In this document: piece after piece, positions 7,163 to 16,705 of the stretch
Layout: the number at the start of each line of letters is the position of its first letter
Position numbering within the stretch: position 1 is the stretch's first letter
DNA from: Burkholderia sp. Bp9142
GTDB taxonomy: Bacteria; Pseudomonadota; Gammaproteobacteria; Burkholderiales; Burkholderiaceae
Reading direction: 5' to 3'
DNA: 64,000 nucleotides
Assembly (NCBI RefSeq): GCF_003853415.1
Contig: NZ_QTPP01000007.1
Location: 62,001 to 126,000, forward strand
The notes under the pieces: generated by a model
Told to the model about the DNA's origin: nothing
What the model saw: the letters and a program-made list of their open reading frames with translations, nothing else
The model's database searches: none
Translations under genes and position numbers: made by a program

Positions 7163-10100
7163 ATGGGAGCATCGGCCGGAGCAATCAACGTCACTCTGAC
7201 GCTGGATTCGTCGGAATATCTGGCCGATCTCGTCGAGAATCAGAACCGCACAACCGCGGCGAGCGCTGCCATTGGCAATGCGCTGTCGTCGGCATCGTTC
7301 GGGGCGCGGGATCTTGCTGCTGCGATCCAGGCGACAACTGCTGCAGGGAAGGGGCTGACCGACAGTGTGTCGATCCTGAGCGAAGCGGAAGCGCAGGCGA
7401 CCGCGCGTATCAGGGAAATGGTTGCGCGGTCGCTCGAGGCGACGCAGGCGATGACGCAGCAAGCGTCGGCGGCCCAAAGCGCAGCGAGTGGCATTGGGGC
7501 GCTTGGGGCGTCCGCCGACCAGGTGCGCGCGAATGTGGCGGCGCAGACGCAAACGATGATCGACGCGCAGCATGCCACGCGCGTGATGAATGACGAGATG
7601 CAGGCTTTGCGTACGACGCTCGCGCAGGGATCGTCCAGCTTCATGACGGTCAACGAGCAGTATGCGCGTCTCGATCGTGCGATGGCGACCGGCAAGCTGT
7701 CGATGGAGGAATATGATGCGGCGCTCGCGGCGATCGGGAAGGACGAGGATGCGCGACTGGCTAGGCTCGCCGCGCTCACTGTACGTTACGATCCGCTCGG
7801 CACCGCGACCCGCAGGCTGCAGGCGGATCAGGCATTGCTGGACGATGCGTTCAAGGCGGGGGCGATTTCGGCGAGCGACTACGAAAAGTCACTTTCCGGC
7901 ATCAAGGCAGATCAGGCCGGTGTCGCGCTTCGGCAGCTCGCGCAGCAGGAGGCCCAGCTCGAAGCATCGTTCCGGTCCGGCAAGATGGCTGCGGCCGACT
8001 ATAAACGTTCGATGGCGGATATTGCATCGAGCCGTACCGCATTCGAACAGGTTGTCGTCGGCGCGAAGTCCGCCGGCTCGGAGGTCGAGGGCTTCGGTCT
8101 GAAGACTGCAGCCGCGCGTCGCGAAGTGCTTGTGCTTGCCCATGAAGCACTGACGGGAAGCTGGAGCAACTTCGGCGGCTCGGTGATGGTGCTGGCAGAA
8201 CGGATGGACCTGCTCGGTGGGGCGGCGGCCGGCGTTGCATTGCGGATTGCTGCGGTCGCCGCGCCGGCAATCGTGGTGGGTGCCGCGATGATCCACGTCG
8301 CGCAGCAGAATGCGGAACTGAACGAAGCGTTGGTGTTGACGGGCGGCTATGCCGGCGTGACGACCGAAGGGCTTCGGCAGCTTGCCGAGCAGGCGACGGC
8401 GGGGGGCGCATCGATGGGGACCGCCGTGGAGGGTGTCACGGCGCTTGCGCAAACTGGACGCTTCACGGGCGAAGAGCTTGCCGGGCTCGGTCGCGCCGTA
8501 GCGGATGTCGCGACCTACACGAAAATTTCCAGCAAGGAGATGATCGACAGTCTGACGAAGCTGGCGGATGATCCGGTCAAGGCATCGGTGAAGCTCAATG
8601 ATCAGTTTCACTATCTCACGGCGTCGACCTACGATCAGATTGTTGCTCTCGAAAAGCAGGGAGATGCGACCGGCGCATCGAAGCTGGCCGTCGAGTCATT
8701 CGCGGATGCAATGGAGTTGCGCACCAAGGATATTGCCAAGAACGAGGGCATCATTCTTCAGGGGTGGCGTGAGATCAAGGCGATGATCGGTGGTGCGCTC
8801 GCTCTGCTTGGCTCCTTTGGTGCGACGCCTGGCCCTGAGGAAGTCGTCGCTCGCTTGCAGGCGAACAAGGCAGCACGTCTGCCGATTGGTCAGTGGGATG
8901 ACCAGGACGAAGCCGATTTGAAGAAGGCGATCGCGGCGCGTGATAAGGCGATTCGGGATGCGAAAGAAAAAAGTGATAAGGCCGCGCACGAGGCCGATCT
9001 GATTCACGCGAAAGACTGGTACGAAACCTGGAACAATCAATATGCGACACCGGCCGAGAAGCGCGCGAAGGAGGTCAACGAATATCTCAATCGTGCAACC
9101 ATCCTCGGGCTGAGTCCCGAGCAGCAGCTTGCCGATGAAGTGAAGATCAACGACAAGTTCAAGGATAAGGCGCCGCGTAAGAGCGGCACCGGACTCATTG
9201 ATCGTGCCGAGTTGAGCGGCGAAGTGCAGGCGGTCAAGGATGCGCTGGCGGAGCAAGTGTCGGCGGTCGACAGCGCGATGAAGGTGCTTGATGCTGCCTA
9301 CAAGGGCGGCACGCTGTCGGTGACGGCGTACTACACGCAGGAGCGTGACCTGATCGCCCAGGCTGCATCCGACCGGATCGATGCCGCGAACAAGGAAGCG
9401 GCGCTGATCGCGCAGGGCATGAAGAGCCGCAACCTGAGTGCGGTGCAGCGTGCGCAACTCGCGAACCAGGAACGCAAGGCCCTGGCCGACGGCAGCAAGG
9501 CGGTCGAGGAGTTCTTCGCGAAGGTGGCGCAGTCGGCCGCGCAAGAGGATGAGGTGTGGGACAAGTATGGCAAGTCCCAGCTCGACGCGATGCAGAAGCA
9601 GATCGAGTCGACTCATCAGCAGGATCAATCGCTGAAAGACCAGATCGACACGTTCGGGATGGCGAAGGGGGCCATCGATACGTTGAAGGCGTCGCGGGCC
9701 GACGACACCGTCGCGGCGCTGGAACATGGCAAGGCACTCGCGCTGCTGAACGGTACCGTCGGTGATGTGAAGCCGTGGGATGACGCGATTGCGAAGGCAC
9801 GGGAGTTGGCGAAGGCGCTGCACAATGTCGCCGACGATCAGGCGACGATTGATGATCTCGCGCAGTTCAAGAAGCAGCAGGACGACATCGTCAGCGGGTG
9901 GAAGAGCACGATCGACGGGATTGGCTCGGATTTCCACAGCGGCTTTCTGCAGATGCTCAATGATGGGAGGGCTGGCTGGTCGAGCTGGACGAAGGCGCTG
10001 AAGAATACGTTCGAGGCGACCGTGATCGATGAGGTCTACAAGGCTTTCGCCAAGCCGCTCATCGTGAACGTCATTGCGCAAATCGCCGGCCTTACCGGTG

Positions 10101-12253
10101 GTTCCGGCGTGCAGAATGCGCTGCTGCAAAGCTACGGCTTGGGCGGCAACGGTGGATTGACCAATCTGCTGTCGAATCCGGTCGGTACGTACAACAACGT
10201 GTCGAACGCATACGACACCGTCATGGGGTGGTTGCAGGGTTACGGAGGCGTCTCGACCGCACTCGGATCGTCTGCCATTGCGGGGGCGACGAGCGGCGCA
10301 CTGTTGAGCGGCGGGGTGACGCTCGGTGGTCTCGGCGCGGGAATCGGCGGCAACGTCGCATCGGCGACGGCGGGAATGGTGGGCTCGAACGCGTACGGAT
10401 TCGGCACGGGCGCTGCGAGCGGGCTTGGATCGCTGGGGTTGGCATATGGCGGTGCGGGTTTGCTCGGCGGGCTCGCCGGCGGAGCGTTGTTCGGCAATAA
10501 GGGCTACTCGAGCATCGGTGGCAGTCTCGGCGCGATGGGTGGCCTTGCGCTTGGTGCGTCGTCTGCGGTTGGTGGCACGGCGATCGGGGCGGCGCTCGGT
10601 TCTGCGGCCGGCCCGATTGGGGCTGTGATCGGCATGGCACTCGGATCGTTGGTCGGCTCGCTGATTGGCGGAGGGGAAACGCGCTTCGGTGCCGACTATA
10701 CGATTGACGGCGCGGGTAACGTCAAGAAAGTCCGCGGTCCTTCCGGCGGCGATCCCGTAGCGAGCGACGTTCAGTCGTCGATCAAGAGCACGTACGACTC
10801 GCTTTCCTCGCTCGCAAAGCAACTTGGGGGTTCGATAGACGGGCTTGGCCCGTATTCCGCAACGTATGAAGTCAGTCCGGACAAAGGCAATTCGTTCGTG
10901 TCGGCGGGGTTCGGTGACCTGAAGGGGTATCCGAACCGACGGGATCTGAGTGGTGTGAAGGATTCCACGACGGTGCTGAACGACTTCAGCCTGCAGCTGC
11001 AGCGTTCAGTGATCGACGGATTGCAAAAGGCACACCTCGACGCGCCGTACGCGGCGATCCTGCAGGGTGTCGACGCCTCGAAGCTGTCGACGGACGATGT
11101 GACCGCGTTGCTCGCGCAACTGAATTCGGTCAAGTCCCTGTTTGATTCGCTTCAGACGCTTGGGCGCGACTTCGACAACTTGAAAAAGGTGTCTACCGAC
11201 GCGCAGTTGGCTGTGATGAGTCTTGCTGGCGGGGTCGATTCGTTCAGCCGTAGCGCGACGTACTTCTATCAGCACTTCACGACGGCCGATCAGCAGGCGC
11301 AGGACGCGCAGAAGGCGGTAGCGGATCAGCTTTCTGCGCTCGGCTATACGGGCATTCGTACGCGTGATCAGTTCCGCGACCTGGTCGAATCGATGGATCT
11401 TTCGACGGACGCGGGACAGAAGGCGTATGCCGCGCTGCTCGCGCTGGCGCCGGCATTCGACAGTGTCGTCTCGTCGTATGAGTCGGCGGTGGCATCCGCA
11501 TACAGCACGCAGTCCCAAGCATTGCAGTCGTTCAAGGATCAGGTCGACCAGTTCCGCCAGTCGCTTTCGACCGGCGATCTGGCCGGCCTGTCGCCCGAGC
11601 AGCTTTATGCTCAGACGCGACAGCGATTCGAAAGCGTCTACAACGCAGCGATGGGGGGCGATGCGAACGCTCAATCGAGCCTGACGTCGGCCGCACAGGA
11701 CTTCCTCAATGCATCGAAGGCGTACAACGCCAGCTCCGGCCAGTATCAGTCAGATCTGTCGGAAGTTGTGAAGTCGATGGATTACGCGAGTTCGTCGGCC
11801 GACGCGCAGCTCGCCCAGCTCAAGCAGATGGTCGCCGGCATCGTCGACGTGAACACGTCGGTGCAGTCGGTGGCGGAGGCGATTGCGAATCTGAAGGGCT
11901 GGTCGGGTGTCGACGGGTCGCACGCGTCGGGGCTCTATCGTGTTCCGTTCGACGGCTACGTTGCCGAGCTGCATGCGGGCGAGCGGGTACTGACGGCCCG
12001 TGAAGCGAGGGCGCTGGATGTGTCGGCAGACTCGGCCCCGGTAGTCGATTTCAGCCGGTATCGGTCAGGTGGCAACGATGCGTTGCTGGCGGAAATCAAG
12101 GCGCTGCGTAGCGAAGTGGCTCAATTGCGGTCCGATCGCCGGCAGGCCGACGTCGCGCACGCGATGCAGCGTGCAGATCTCGCGAAGGAACAGTCGACGC
12201 GGCTCGACGAGCAGACGGCAATCCTGCGTGACAGGAAGCGACCGGGGAAATAG
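7163..12253 (+). CDS. Tail tape measure protein
   Basis: The product has 1696 residues from ATG 7163; the ATG at 7148 is also possible but AAAGGGGG at 7151-7158 fits the later start. It is highly helical, with Gln/Ala-rich coiled coil in the first 320 residues, a TMP_2-like segment around residues 315-450 (RREVLVLAHEALTGSWSNFGG) and a hydrophobic helix at about 350-380. Residues about 1080-1175 form a long Gly/Ala membrane-active stretch. Tape measure proteins set tail length and are ejected into the host, where hydrophobic parts may help cross the inner membrane. It is about twice the length of lambda gpH. The position after the G/GT chaperones fits. Confidence 0.92.
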   Translation: MGASAGAINVTLTLDSSEYLADLVENQNRTTAASAAIGNALSSASFGARDLAAAIQATTAAGKGLTDSVSILSEAEAQATARIREMVARSLEATQAMTQQASAAQSAASGIGALGASADQVRANVAAQTQTMIDAQHATRVMNDEMQALRTTLAQGSSSFMTVNEQYARLDRAMATGKLSMEEYDAALAAIGKDEDARLARLAALTVRYDPLGTATRRLQADQALLDDAFKAGAISASDYEKSLSGIKADQAGVALRQLAQQEAQLEASFRSGKMAAADYKRSMADIASSRTAFEQVVVGAKSAGSEVEGFGLKTAAARREVLVLAHEALTGSWSNFGGSVMVLAERMDLLGGAAAGVALRIAAVAAPAIVVGAAMIHVAQQNAELNEALVLTGGYAGVTTEGLRQLAEQATAGGASMGTAVEGVTALAQTGRFTGEELAGLGRAVADVATYTKISSKEMIDSLTKLADDPVKASVKLNDQFHYLTASTYDQIVALEKQGDATGASKLAVESFADAMELRTKDIAKNEGIILQGWREIKAMIGGALALLGSFGATPGPEEVVARLQANKAARLPIGQWDDQDEADLKKAIAARDKAIRDAKEKSDKAAHEADLIHAKDWYETWNNQYATPAEKRAKEVNEYLNRATILGLSPEQQLADEVKINDKFKDKAPRKSGTGLIDRAELSGEVQAVKDALAEQVSAVDSAMKVLDAAYKGGTLSVTAYYTQERDLIAQAASDRIDAANKEAALIAQGMKSRNLSAVQRAQLANQERKALADGSKAVEEFFAKVAQSAAQEDEVWDKYGKSQLDAMQKQIESTHQQDQSLKDQIDTFGMAKGAIDTLKASRADDTVAALEHGKALALLNGTVGDVKPWDDAIAKARELAKALHNVADDQATIDDLAQFKKQQDDIVSGWKSTIDGIGSDFHSGFLQMLNDGRAGWSSWTKALKNTFEATVIDEVYKAFAKPLIVNVIAQIAGLTGGSGVQNALLQSYGLGGNGGLTNLLSNPVGTYNNVSNAYDTVMGWLQGYGGVSTALGSSAIAGATSGALLSGGVTLGGLGAGIGGNVASATAGMVGSNAYGFGTGAASGLGSLGLAYGGAGLLGGLAGGALFGNKGYSSIGGSLGAMGGLALGASSAVGGTAIGAALGSAAGPIGAVIGMALGSLVGSLIGGGETRFGADYTIDGAGNVKKVRGPSGGDPVASDVQSSIKSTYDSLSSLAKQLGGSIDGLGPYSATYEVSPDKGNSFVSAGFGDLKGYPNRRDLSGVKDSTTVLNDFSLQLQRSVIDGLQKAHLDAPYAAILQGVDASKLSTDDVTALLAQLNSVKSLFDSLQTLGRDFDNLKKVSTDAQLAVMSLAGGVDSFSRSATYFYQHFTTADQQAQDAQKAVADQLSALGYTGIRTRDQFRDLVESMDLSTDAGQKAYAALLALAPAFDSVVSSYESAVASAYSTQSQALQSFKDQVDQFRQSLSTGDLAGLSPEQLYAQTRQRFESVYNAAMGGDANAQSSLTSAAQDFLNASKAYNASSGQYQSDLSEVVKSMDYASSSADAQLAQLKQMVAGIVDVNTSVQSVAEAIANLKGWSGVDGSHASGLYRVPFDGYVAELHAGERVLTAREARALDVSADSAPVVDFSRYRSGGNDALLAEIKALRSEVAQLRSDRRQADVAHAMQRADLAKEQSTRLDEQTAILRDRKRPGK

Positions 12254-12256
12254 AGC

Positions 12257-13738
12257 ATGGTGATCGCAATCGAGGTTGAGGGGTATCGGCTGTCCGACGG
12301 GCAGGTCGATACGCTTCGTTTTTCGACGGACGGATTCATCACGCGTCCGTCTGATACGCCGGCCAACGCATGGTTCGAACCGGTCATCAAATCGGCGCCG
12401 TCACTCGAGCGCGTGCTGTTCGACCAGGCCGGCACGTACGGGGCAACGAAGGTAACGGCGGGCAACGTGTTGCTGGTCAACGAGGGAGGTGCTCTCGATT
12501 ACCTGCTGACCGACTATGCGTTCGATGGTCGGCGTTTTACTGTTCGAATGGGTGTTGTCGATCAGCCGTTTTCGTCGTGGCTGATTGTGATGACCGGCAC
12601 GCTCTCGGACATGGCCGCGCAGGATACGTCCGTCGCGCTCGTGATCCAGGATCGGCTCGCGGATCTCGCGATCGTCGAATGGCCGACATACGCGGGCAAC
12701 AACGTTGCGCCGAACGGGCTCGAGGGCACGGCCAACGATCTGAAGGACCAGGCGAAGCCGCGGCTGTATGGGGCGGCACTGAACGTGACGCCAAAGGCAG
12801 TGAACACGTCGAAACTGATCTACCAAGTGAGCGACCAAGCATGTGCGATCACGGCGGCGTACGACAACGGCGCCGCGCTGACCCGTGGGGCCGACTACGC
12901 GAGCACCGACGACATGCAGGCGACTGCACCGGCCGCCGGCGAGTTTCGCTGCATCGAGGGGTTTCTGCGGCTTGGTTCGGCGCCGGCAGGGACCGTGGCG
13001 TGTGACGCGGCCGGCCCGGTGACTCGGGCCGCAGATCTGCTCGTTGCGATCGCACGCGATGCGGGCGTGCCGGCGGCCGACATCGTTATGGCCGACGTCG
13101 ACGCGCTCAACGCGCTGGCTCCTGCGACGGTTGGGGTATGGGCGGACTCGACGCAGACACCGCAATCGTTGATGGATTTTGTCGCGGGCTCGATCGGCGC
13201 ATGGTACGGCTTCGATCGTCTCAGCCGGCTCCGCATGGGCCGTGTCGATGCACCGGCCGGCGTGCCGGTGGCCGAATGGGCGCGCGAGGTGCAAGAAACC
13301 GTGCAGCCGTCGAGTGCGGGCGTGCCGGCATGGAGCGTGTCCATCAGCTATGCGCGCAATTACACGGTGCAGTCGAACGTGGCGGGTGCGGCCGGTGTCG
13401 AGCGTGCAGCTTGGCTCGCCCAGGAGTACCGGACCGCGAAGGCGACGAGCGATTCGACCAAAGTGGCTTGGCCGCACGCGCAGGCACTCACGTTCGAGAC
13501 AGGGTTGGTGGACGCGGTTGCCGCTCAGGCGGAGGCGCAGCGCCGCCTTGATCTGTACAAGGTCCGTCGAATGACGCTCGACGTTGACGTGCCGGTGACG
13601 GAGCTCGGGGCGCTGGATCTCGGCGACATCGTCGGACTAGATACACCGCGCTATCGGCTCGCTGACCGCCTGCTGCGCGTGATCGGAATCAACAGCGGTT
13701 TCGCGAGCGGTAAAGCCGCGCTCGTACTTTGGGGGTGA
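12257..13738 (+). CDS. Putative tail hub/tip protein
   Basis: The product has 493 residues and directly follows the tape measure gene (3-base gap). The second half contains segments typical of baseplate hub or tail-tip proteins: a stretch around residues 310-335 with AWYGFDRLSRLRMG and a C-terminal LDLGDIVGLDTPRYRL followed by LLRVIGI, like the beta barrels of gp27/gpJ-like hubs. The N-terminal 150 residues are beta-rich. It probably forms part of the ring that closes the tail tube and holds the fibres. The family call is by pattern and position. Confidence 0.6.
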   Translation: MVIAIEVEGYRLSDGQVDTLRFSTDGFITRPSDTPANAWFEPVIKSAPSLERVLFDQAGTYGATKVTAGNVLLVNEGGALDYLLTDYAFDGRRFTVRMGVVDQPFSSWLIVMTGTLSDMAAQDTSVALVIQDRLADLAIVEWPTYAGNNVAPNGLEGTANDLKDQAKPRLYGAALNVTPKAVNTSKLIYQVSDQACAITAAYDNGAALTRGADYASTDDMQATAPAAGEFRCIEGFLRLGSAPAGTVACDAAGPVTRAADLLVAIARDAGVPAADIVMADVDALNALAPATVGVWADSTQTPQSLMDFVAGSIGAWYGFDRLSRLRMGRVDAPAGVPVAEWAREVQETVQPSSAGVPAWSVSISYARNYTVQSNVAGAAGVERAAWLAQEYRTAKATSDSTKVAWPHAQALTFETGLVDAVAAQAEAQRRLDLYKVRRMTLDVDVPVTELGALDLGDIVGLDTPRYRLADRLLRVIGINSGFASGKAALVLWG

Positions 13739-13741
13739 TGC

Positions 13742-14662
13742 ATGGCGAATGTTCTGCTCGGGTTTCCGAACCGGACGGATACCGCAACGCTGTCGGGCGG
13801 CGACTGGCAGACGCCGCTGAGCAACCTGCAGGACAGGCGACTGTCCCGCGTTGCGCGGTCGGCGACTGCGCTCAAGGAGGCGACGCGGTTCGACGTCGAC
13901 CTCGGTGTGCCGCGCAAGGTGTCGCTGTTCGCGATCGTGCGCCATAACCTCGGCCTTAACGCGCGATATCGGATCCGTGTGGCGCAGGATTCGGCATTTC
14001 AGAACGTGATCTATGACAGCGCGGCATTGCCGGGTGAGCCGTCTGTATCAGCGAATTTTGCGCTTCAACAGTATTCGGTGCAGGGGCGGATCTGGTCGCC
14101 GGTATGGCCGCGCCTATTCAATACGGCGTCGCTCGATTGGGAAGACCCGAACTGGTGGGATGGGCGATTGCCGGAAGAAGACCGGAAGGGCTATCCGGGG
14201 CTTGTACTTTCGGTGCTTCACGAGCCCGTGTTCGGGCGCTATGTCCGGTTCGAGTTCCTCGACGAGGGAAATGTCGACGGTTACGTCGAGCTGGGCAGGC
14301 TGTTCGTTTCGCAGGCGTGGACGCCAAAGAACAACGTGACATACGGTGCCGGCGTCGGTTGGGAATTCGATACGACGATGGACCGCGCAATTGATGGCAC
14401 GGCCTATTTCGATCGCAAAACAGGGCGCCGTGTGCAGACGCTGAGCCTCGACTGGTTGTCGCGCGACGAAGCGTTCGGGAACGTGTTCGAGATGCAACGT
14501 GCAGCCGGCATCGATAAGGAAATGCTGTTCGTGTGGGATCGCGACGATCCGGTCAATCTGATCCGCCGATCGTTTCTCGGCCGCCAGCGGAAGGTTAATC
14601 CGCTGATGCTGCCGTTTCTCGACAACTACACCAACGCATTCGAGATCGAGGAAATTACATGA
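13742..14662 (+). CDS. Putative distal tail protein
   Basis: A 306-residue product starts at ATG 13742, with GGGGG upstream overlapping the end of the preceding gene. It is rich in aromatic residues (PNWWDGRL, GWEFDTTMD) and beta strands, and has a jelly-roll-like middle (KVSLFAIVRHNLGLNARYRIRV) that resembles carbohydrate-binding beta sandwiches. It overlaps the next gene by four bases (ATGA). It is likely a tail tip or distal tail component that contacts the hub and fibres. I do not recognise a named family. Confidence 0.5.
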   Translation: MANVLLGFPNRTDTATLSGGDWQTPLSNLQDRRLSRVARSATALKEATRFDVDLGVPRKVSLFAIVRHNLGLNARYRIRVAQDSAFQNVIYDSAALPGEPSVSANFALQQYSVQGRIWSPVWPRLFNTASLDWEDPNWWDGRLPEEDRKGYPGLVLSVLHEPVFGRYVRFEFLDEGNVDGYVELGRLFVSQAWTPKNNVTYGAGVGWEFDTTMDRAIDGTAYFDRKTGRRVQTLSLDWLSRDEAFGNVFEMQRAAGIDKEMLFVWDRDDPVNLIRRSFLGRQRKVNPLMLPFLDNYTNAFEIEEIT

Positions 14663-15501
14663 CCAAAGTTACTTTTCCGCTCACCGGACATTCCTATTCG
14701 GACGACGGCAGCAGCGACCACGACATGCTCAACGGCGGACACGCCGAAAACCTGCTGCCGATGATCGGCGAGACCATCGCGACGACGCAGCAGGCCGTCG
14801 ATGCGGCCGGGACAGCGACCACAGCGAAGCAGGCGGCATCGACGTCGGCGCTTGCCGCGAGCCAGTCTGCCAGCGATGCCGGCACGGCGCAGGCAGCGGC
14901 GCAGACGGCTGCGACGCAGGCCAAGGCCGCCGCTGCGACTGTCAACCTCCCGCCATTGGCCGGCCGAAAGGGTCTCGCGGTGTTCGTGCTCGACGATGAG
15001 TCGGGTTATGTGTATCGACGCGTCGTGCGCAACGGCGGTGGCGCGAACCAGACCGACGCGCAGCTCTACTTCGGGCAGGACGCCGGGCAGCCAACGCGTA
15101 TTCGGGTGACGTTGAGCACATCCGATCTCGGCTGCGTGGTGTTTGACTCGGATCTTCAGTCGGCGAAGGATACGTTAAATGGGGCAATCAACACGAAGGC
15201 GGACGCGCAGGCAACGGCGAACGCATTGGCGACGAAGGCCAACGCACAAGACCTGGCGAACACCAACGCGGCAGTCGCTACGAAGGCGAGCCAGGATGCA
15301 CTCAACGTCACGAACAACAACGTGAACGGCAAGGCGGCAAACGGGGCGCGGGTGCAGTGGGATTCAGAGGTGCTCGATTTCGGCGTGGTTTCGCAAAATA
15401 TCAATCTGCCGGCACCGTACGTGCTGATCGGACTTTACGGTCCCGGAAACGCGACGGCGAACGCGATCGGGATGCGCGGCGTAATGTTGAGGAACGCATG
15501 A
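14659..15501 (+). CDS. Putative tail fibre / tail tip protein with Ala-rich helical stretch
   Basis: The product has 280 residues. The first 35 residues form a short ordered part (TFPLTGHSYSDDGSSDHDML); residues 40-95 are almost entirely Ala/Thr/Gln with heptad-like spacing, as in trimeric fibre shafts; residues 98-160 form a beta-rich domain; and the Ala/Asn-rich tail (residues 175-220) is again helical. It overlaps both neighbours by four bases, which shows a tightly coupled group. It probably adds to the tail tip or a side fibre. The function is inferred from composition and place. Confidence 0.5.
   Translation: MTKVTFPLTGHSYSDDGSSDHDMLNGGHAENLLPMIGETIATTQQAVDAAGTATTAKQAASTSALAASQSASDAGTAQAAAQTAATQAKAAAATVNLPPLAGRKGLAVFVLDDESGYVYRRVVRNGGGANQTDAQLYFGQDAGQPTRIRVTLSTSDLGCVVFDSDLQSAKDTLNGAINTKADAQATANALATKANAQDLANTNAAVATKASQDALNVTNNNVNGKAANGARVQWDSEVLDFGVVSQNINLPAPYVLIGLYGPGNATANAIGMRGVMLRNA
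14665..14675 (+). repeat. AAAGTTACTTT palindromic repeat, copy 3
   Basis: This exact copy of the 11-base palindrome lies inside the first codons of the gene at 14659, so here it also encodes protein. Confidence 0.65.
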
Positions 15502-15932
15502 CCATGATGCGACACGACGAACTGATCTTCTGTTTGCAACGGCTTCATCCCGGCACGGTGCATGGCGTCGATTTCTGGGTCGCCCATCCGAGCGATTTCA
15601 GTTCCGGAGCGCAAACCGGGCCAGCAATCATCGTCCAGTGGAATCTGGAGGCAGCGAAGCCGGACGACGCCGCGATCGATGCCATTTGGCGTCAGCACGG
15701 CGAGGAGTACCGCGCAATGATCGCCGACGCCGATGCTCGGGCGAAGCGGGCCCTGTTGCTGGCCGACGCGGATCGATTGGTGTCGAAGGCCGTCGATCTC
15801 AATGAATTCGATAGCGAAGCGCAGGCGCGGGCATACCGCCAAGCGCTGCGCGATATCACCGCCCAGCCTGGGTGGCCGACGTCCATTACCTGGCCCGATC
15901 CACCGACGATCGGTCAACCGCACAAAACCTGA
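15498..15932 (+). CDS. Phage tail assembly chaperone-like protein
   Basis: A 144-residue product starts at ATG 15498, overlapping the previous stop by four bases. The C-terminal half carries the pattern of phage tail assembly chaperones placed near fibre genes: helix ADADRLVSKAVDLNEF, then RAYRQALRDITAQPGWP and ITWPDPP. The N-terminal half (LIFCLQRLHPGTVHGVDFWV) is a separate small domain. Such proteins help fold or attach fibres and may not be part of the virion. A clear terminator follows at 15932-15954. Confidence 0.65.
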   Translation: MTMMRHDELIFCLQRLHPGTVHGVDFWVAHPSDFSSGAQTGPAIIVQWNLEAAKPDDAAIDAIWRQHGEEYRAMIADADARAKRALLLADADRLVSKAVDLNEFDSEAQARAYRQALRDITAQPGWPTSITWPDPPTIGQPHKT

Positions 15933-15954
15933 CCCGCCGCTTGGCGGGTTTTTT
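15932..15954 (+). terminator. Rho-independent terminator after tail assembly gene
   Basis: A 7-bp stem ACCCGCC / GGCGGGT with loop GCTT is followed by TTTTTT. The left arm starts on the last base of the stop codon of the gene ending at 15932. Confidence 0.75.
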
Positions 15955-15976
15955 GTTGGTCACTTCCGGAGCAGAA

Positions 15977-16693
15977 ATGCCTGATTCCACTTTTGCCGAG
16001 CTTGTCGCCTTCGCGCGGGCGAGTTCGGCGACGCGAGTCAATGCGGACGGTCAGACCGAGACCGTCGGCCCCGATGTGCCGCGGATCGATTTCGATCCGG
16101 TCACGAAGGCGGGGCGTGGACTGTTGCTCGAGCACGCCGGTATGAACACGGACGGCTCGGCCCGTGCCGCAGACCACGCGGCGGTGATCCTCAATCCGGA
16201 TTGGTTCAATCCGGCGCGTGGCGTATGGCTGGTCAGCTTCGAGTTTCCGGGTGCCGGCACGCACACCGTGATCGAGCTGACCTCACCGGCTGCGCAATTC
16301 GGCGTTCGCGTCGTCGACGGCACGGTGTACGCGTTCTACGGCGATGTGCAGTTCGCGTTCGATACGGCGATCGTCGACCAGGTCGCGCTGGTCGTGATCG
16401 CTTGTGGGCAAACCGGTGTGCGCGCCGGCCGAAACGGTGTGACGGCGCAGCTTTCTGCGGCGCGCGTCCAGCGCGTGACCGACGTACGTCTCGGCGAGTC
16501 GGCGGCTGCCGTCGCGCAACTCGACGGCCGGATGGTGTCGTTTCGGTACATCGGGCACGAGGCCAGTACGTCCGAAGTGATCGCGTATGCGACGCCTGAC
16601 GAATGGGCCGAGATCTCGGATTTTGTGATGCAGACCTACGGCGATGAATTTCTCGCGCTGGAGGCGCAACTCGATAACGCAATCAATGGGTAG
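15977..16693 (+). CDS. Tail-associated beta-rich protein (putative fibre subunit)
   Basis: A 238-residue product starts at ATG 15977 with CCGGAG upstream; an earlier in-frame start would lie across the terminator. It opens with a helix (FAELVAFARASSATRV) and the motif RIDFDPVT, often seen at the head of phage fibre or receptor-binding proteins in this genome position. The rest is beta-rich, with a predicted jelly-roll (VWLVSFEFPGAGTHTVIEL). It likely attaches to or decorates the tail fibre made by the next gene. No enzymatic motif is visible. Confidence 0.5.
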   Translation: MPDSTFAELVAFARASSATRVNADGQTETVGPDVPRIDFDPVTKAGRGLLLEHAGMNTDGSARAADHAAVILNPDWFNPARGVWLVSFEFPGAGTHTVIELTSPAAQFGVRVVDGTVYAFYGDVQFAFDTAIVDQVALVVIACGQTGVRAGRNGVTAQLSAARVQRVTDVRLGESAAAVAQLDGRMVSFRYIGHEASTSEVIAYATPDEWAEISDFVMQTYGDEFLALEAQLDNAING

Positions 16694-16705
16694 CGGGGGG
16701 AAGGG

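Noticed and set aside
8696..10822. A 708-residue minus-strand frame inside the tape measure gene
   Set aside because: Antisense to a clear tape measure protein, no conserved motif and no start signal.
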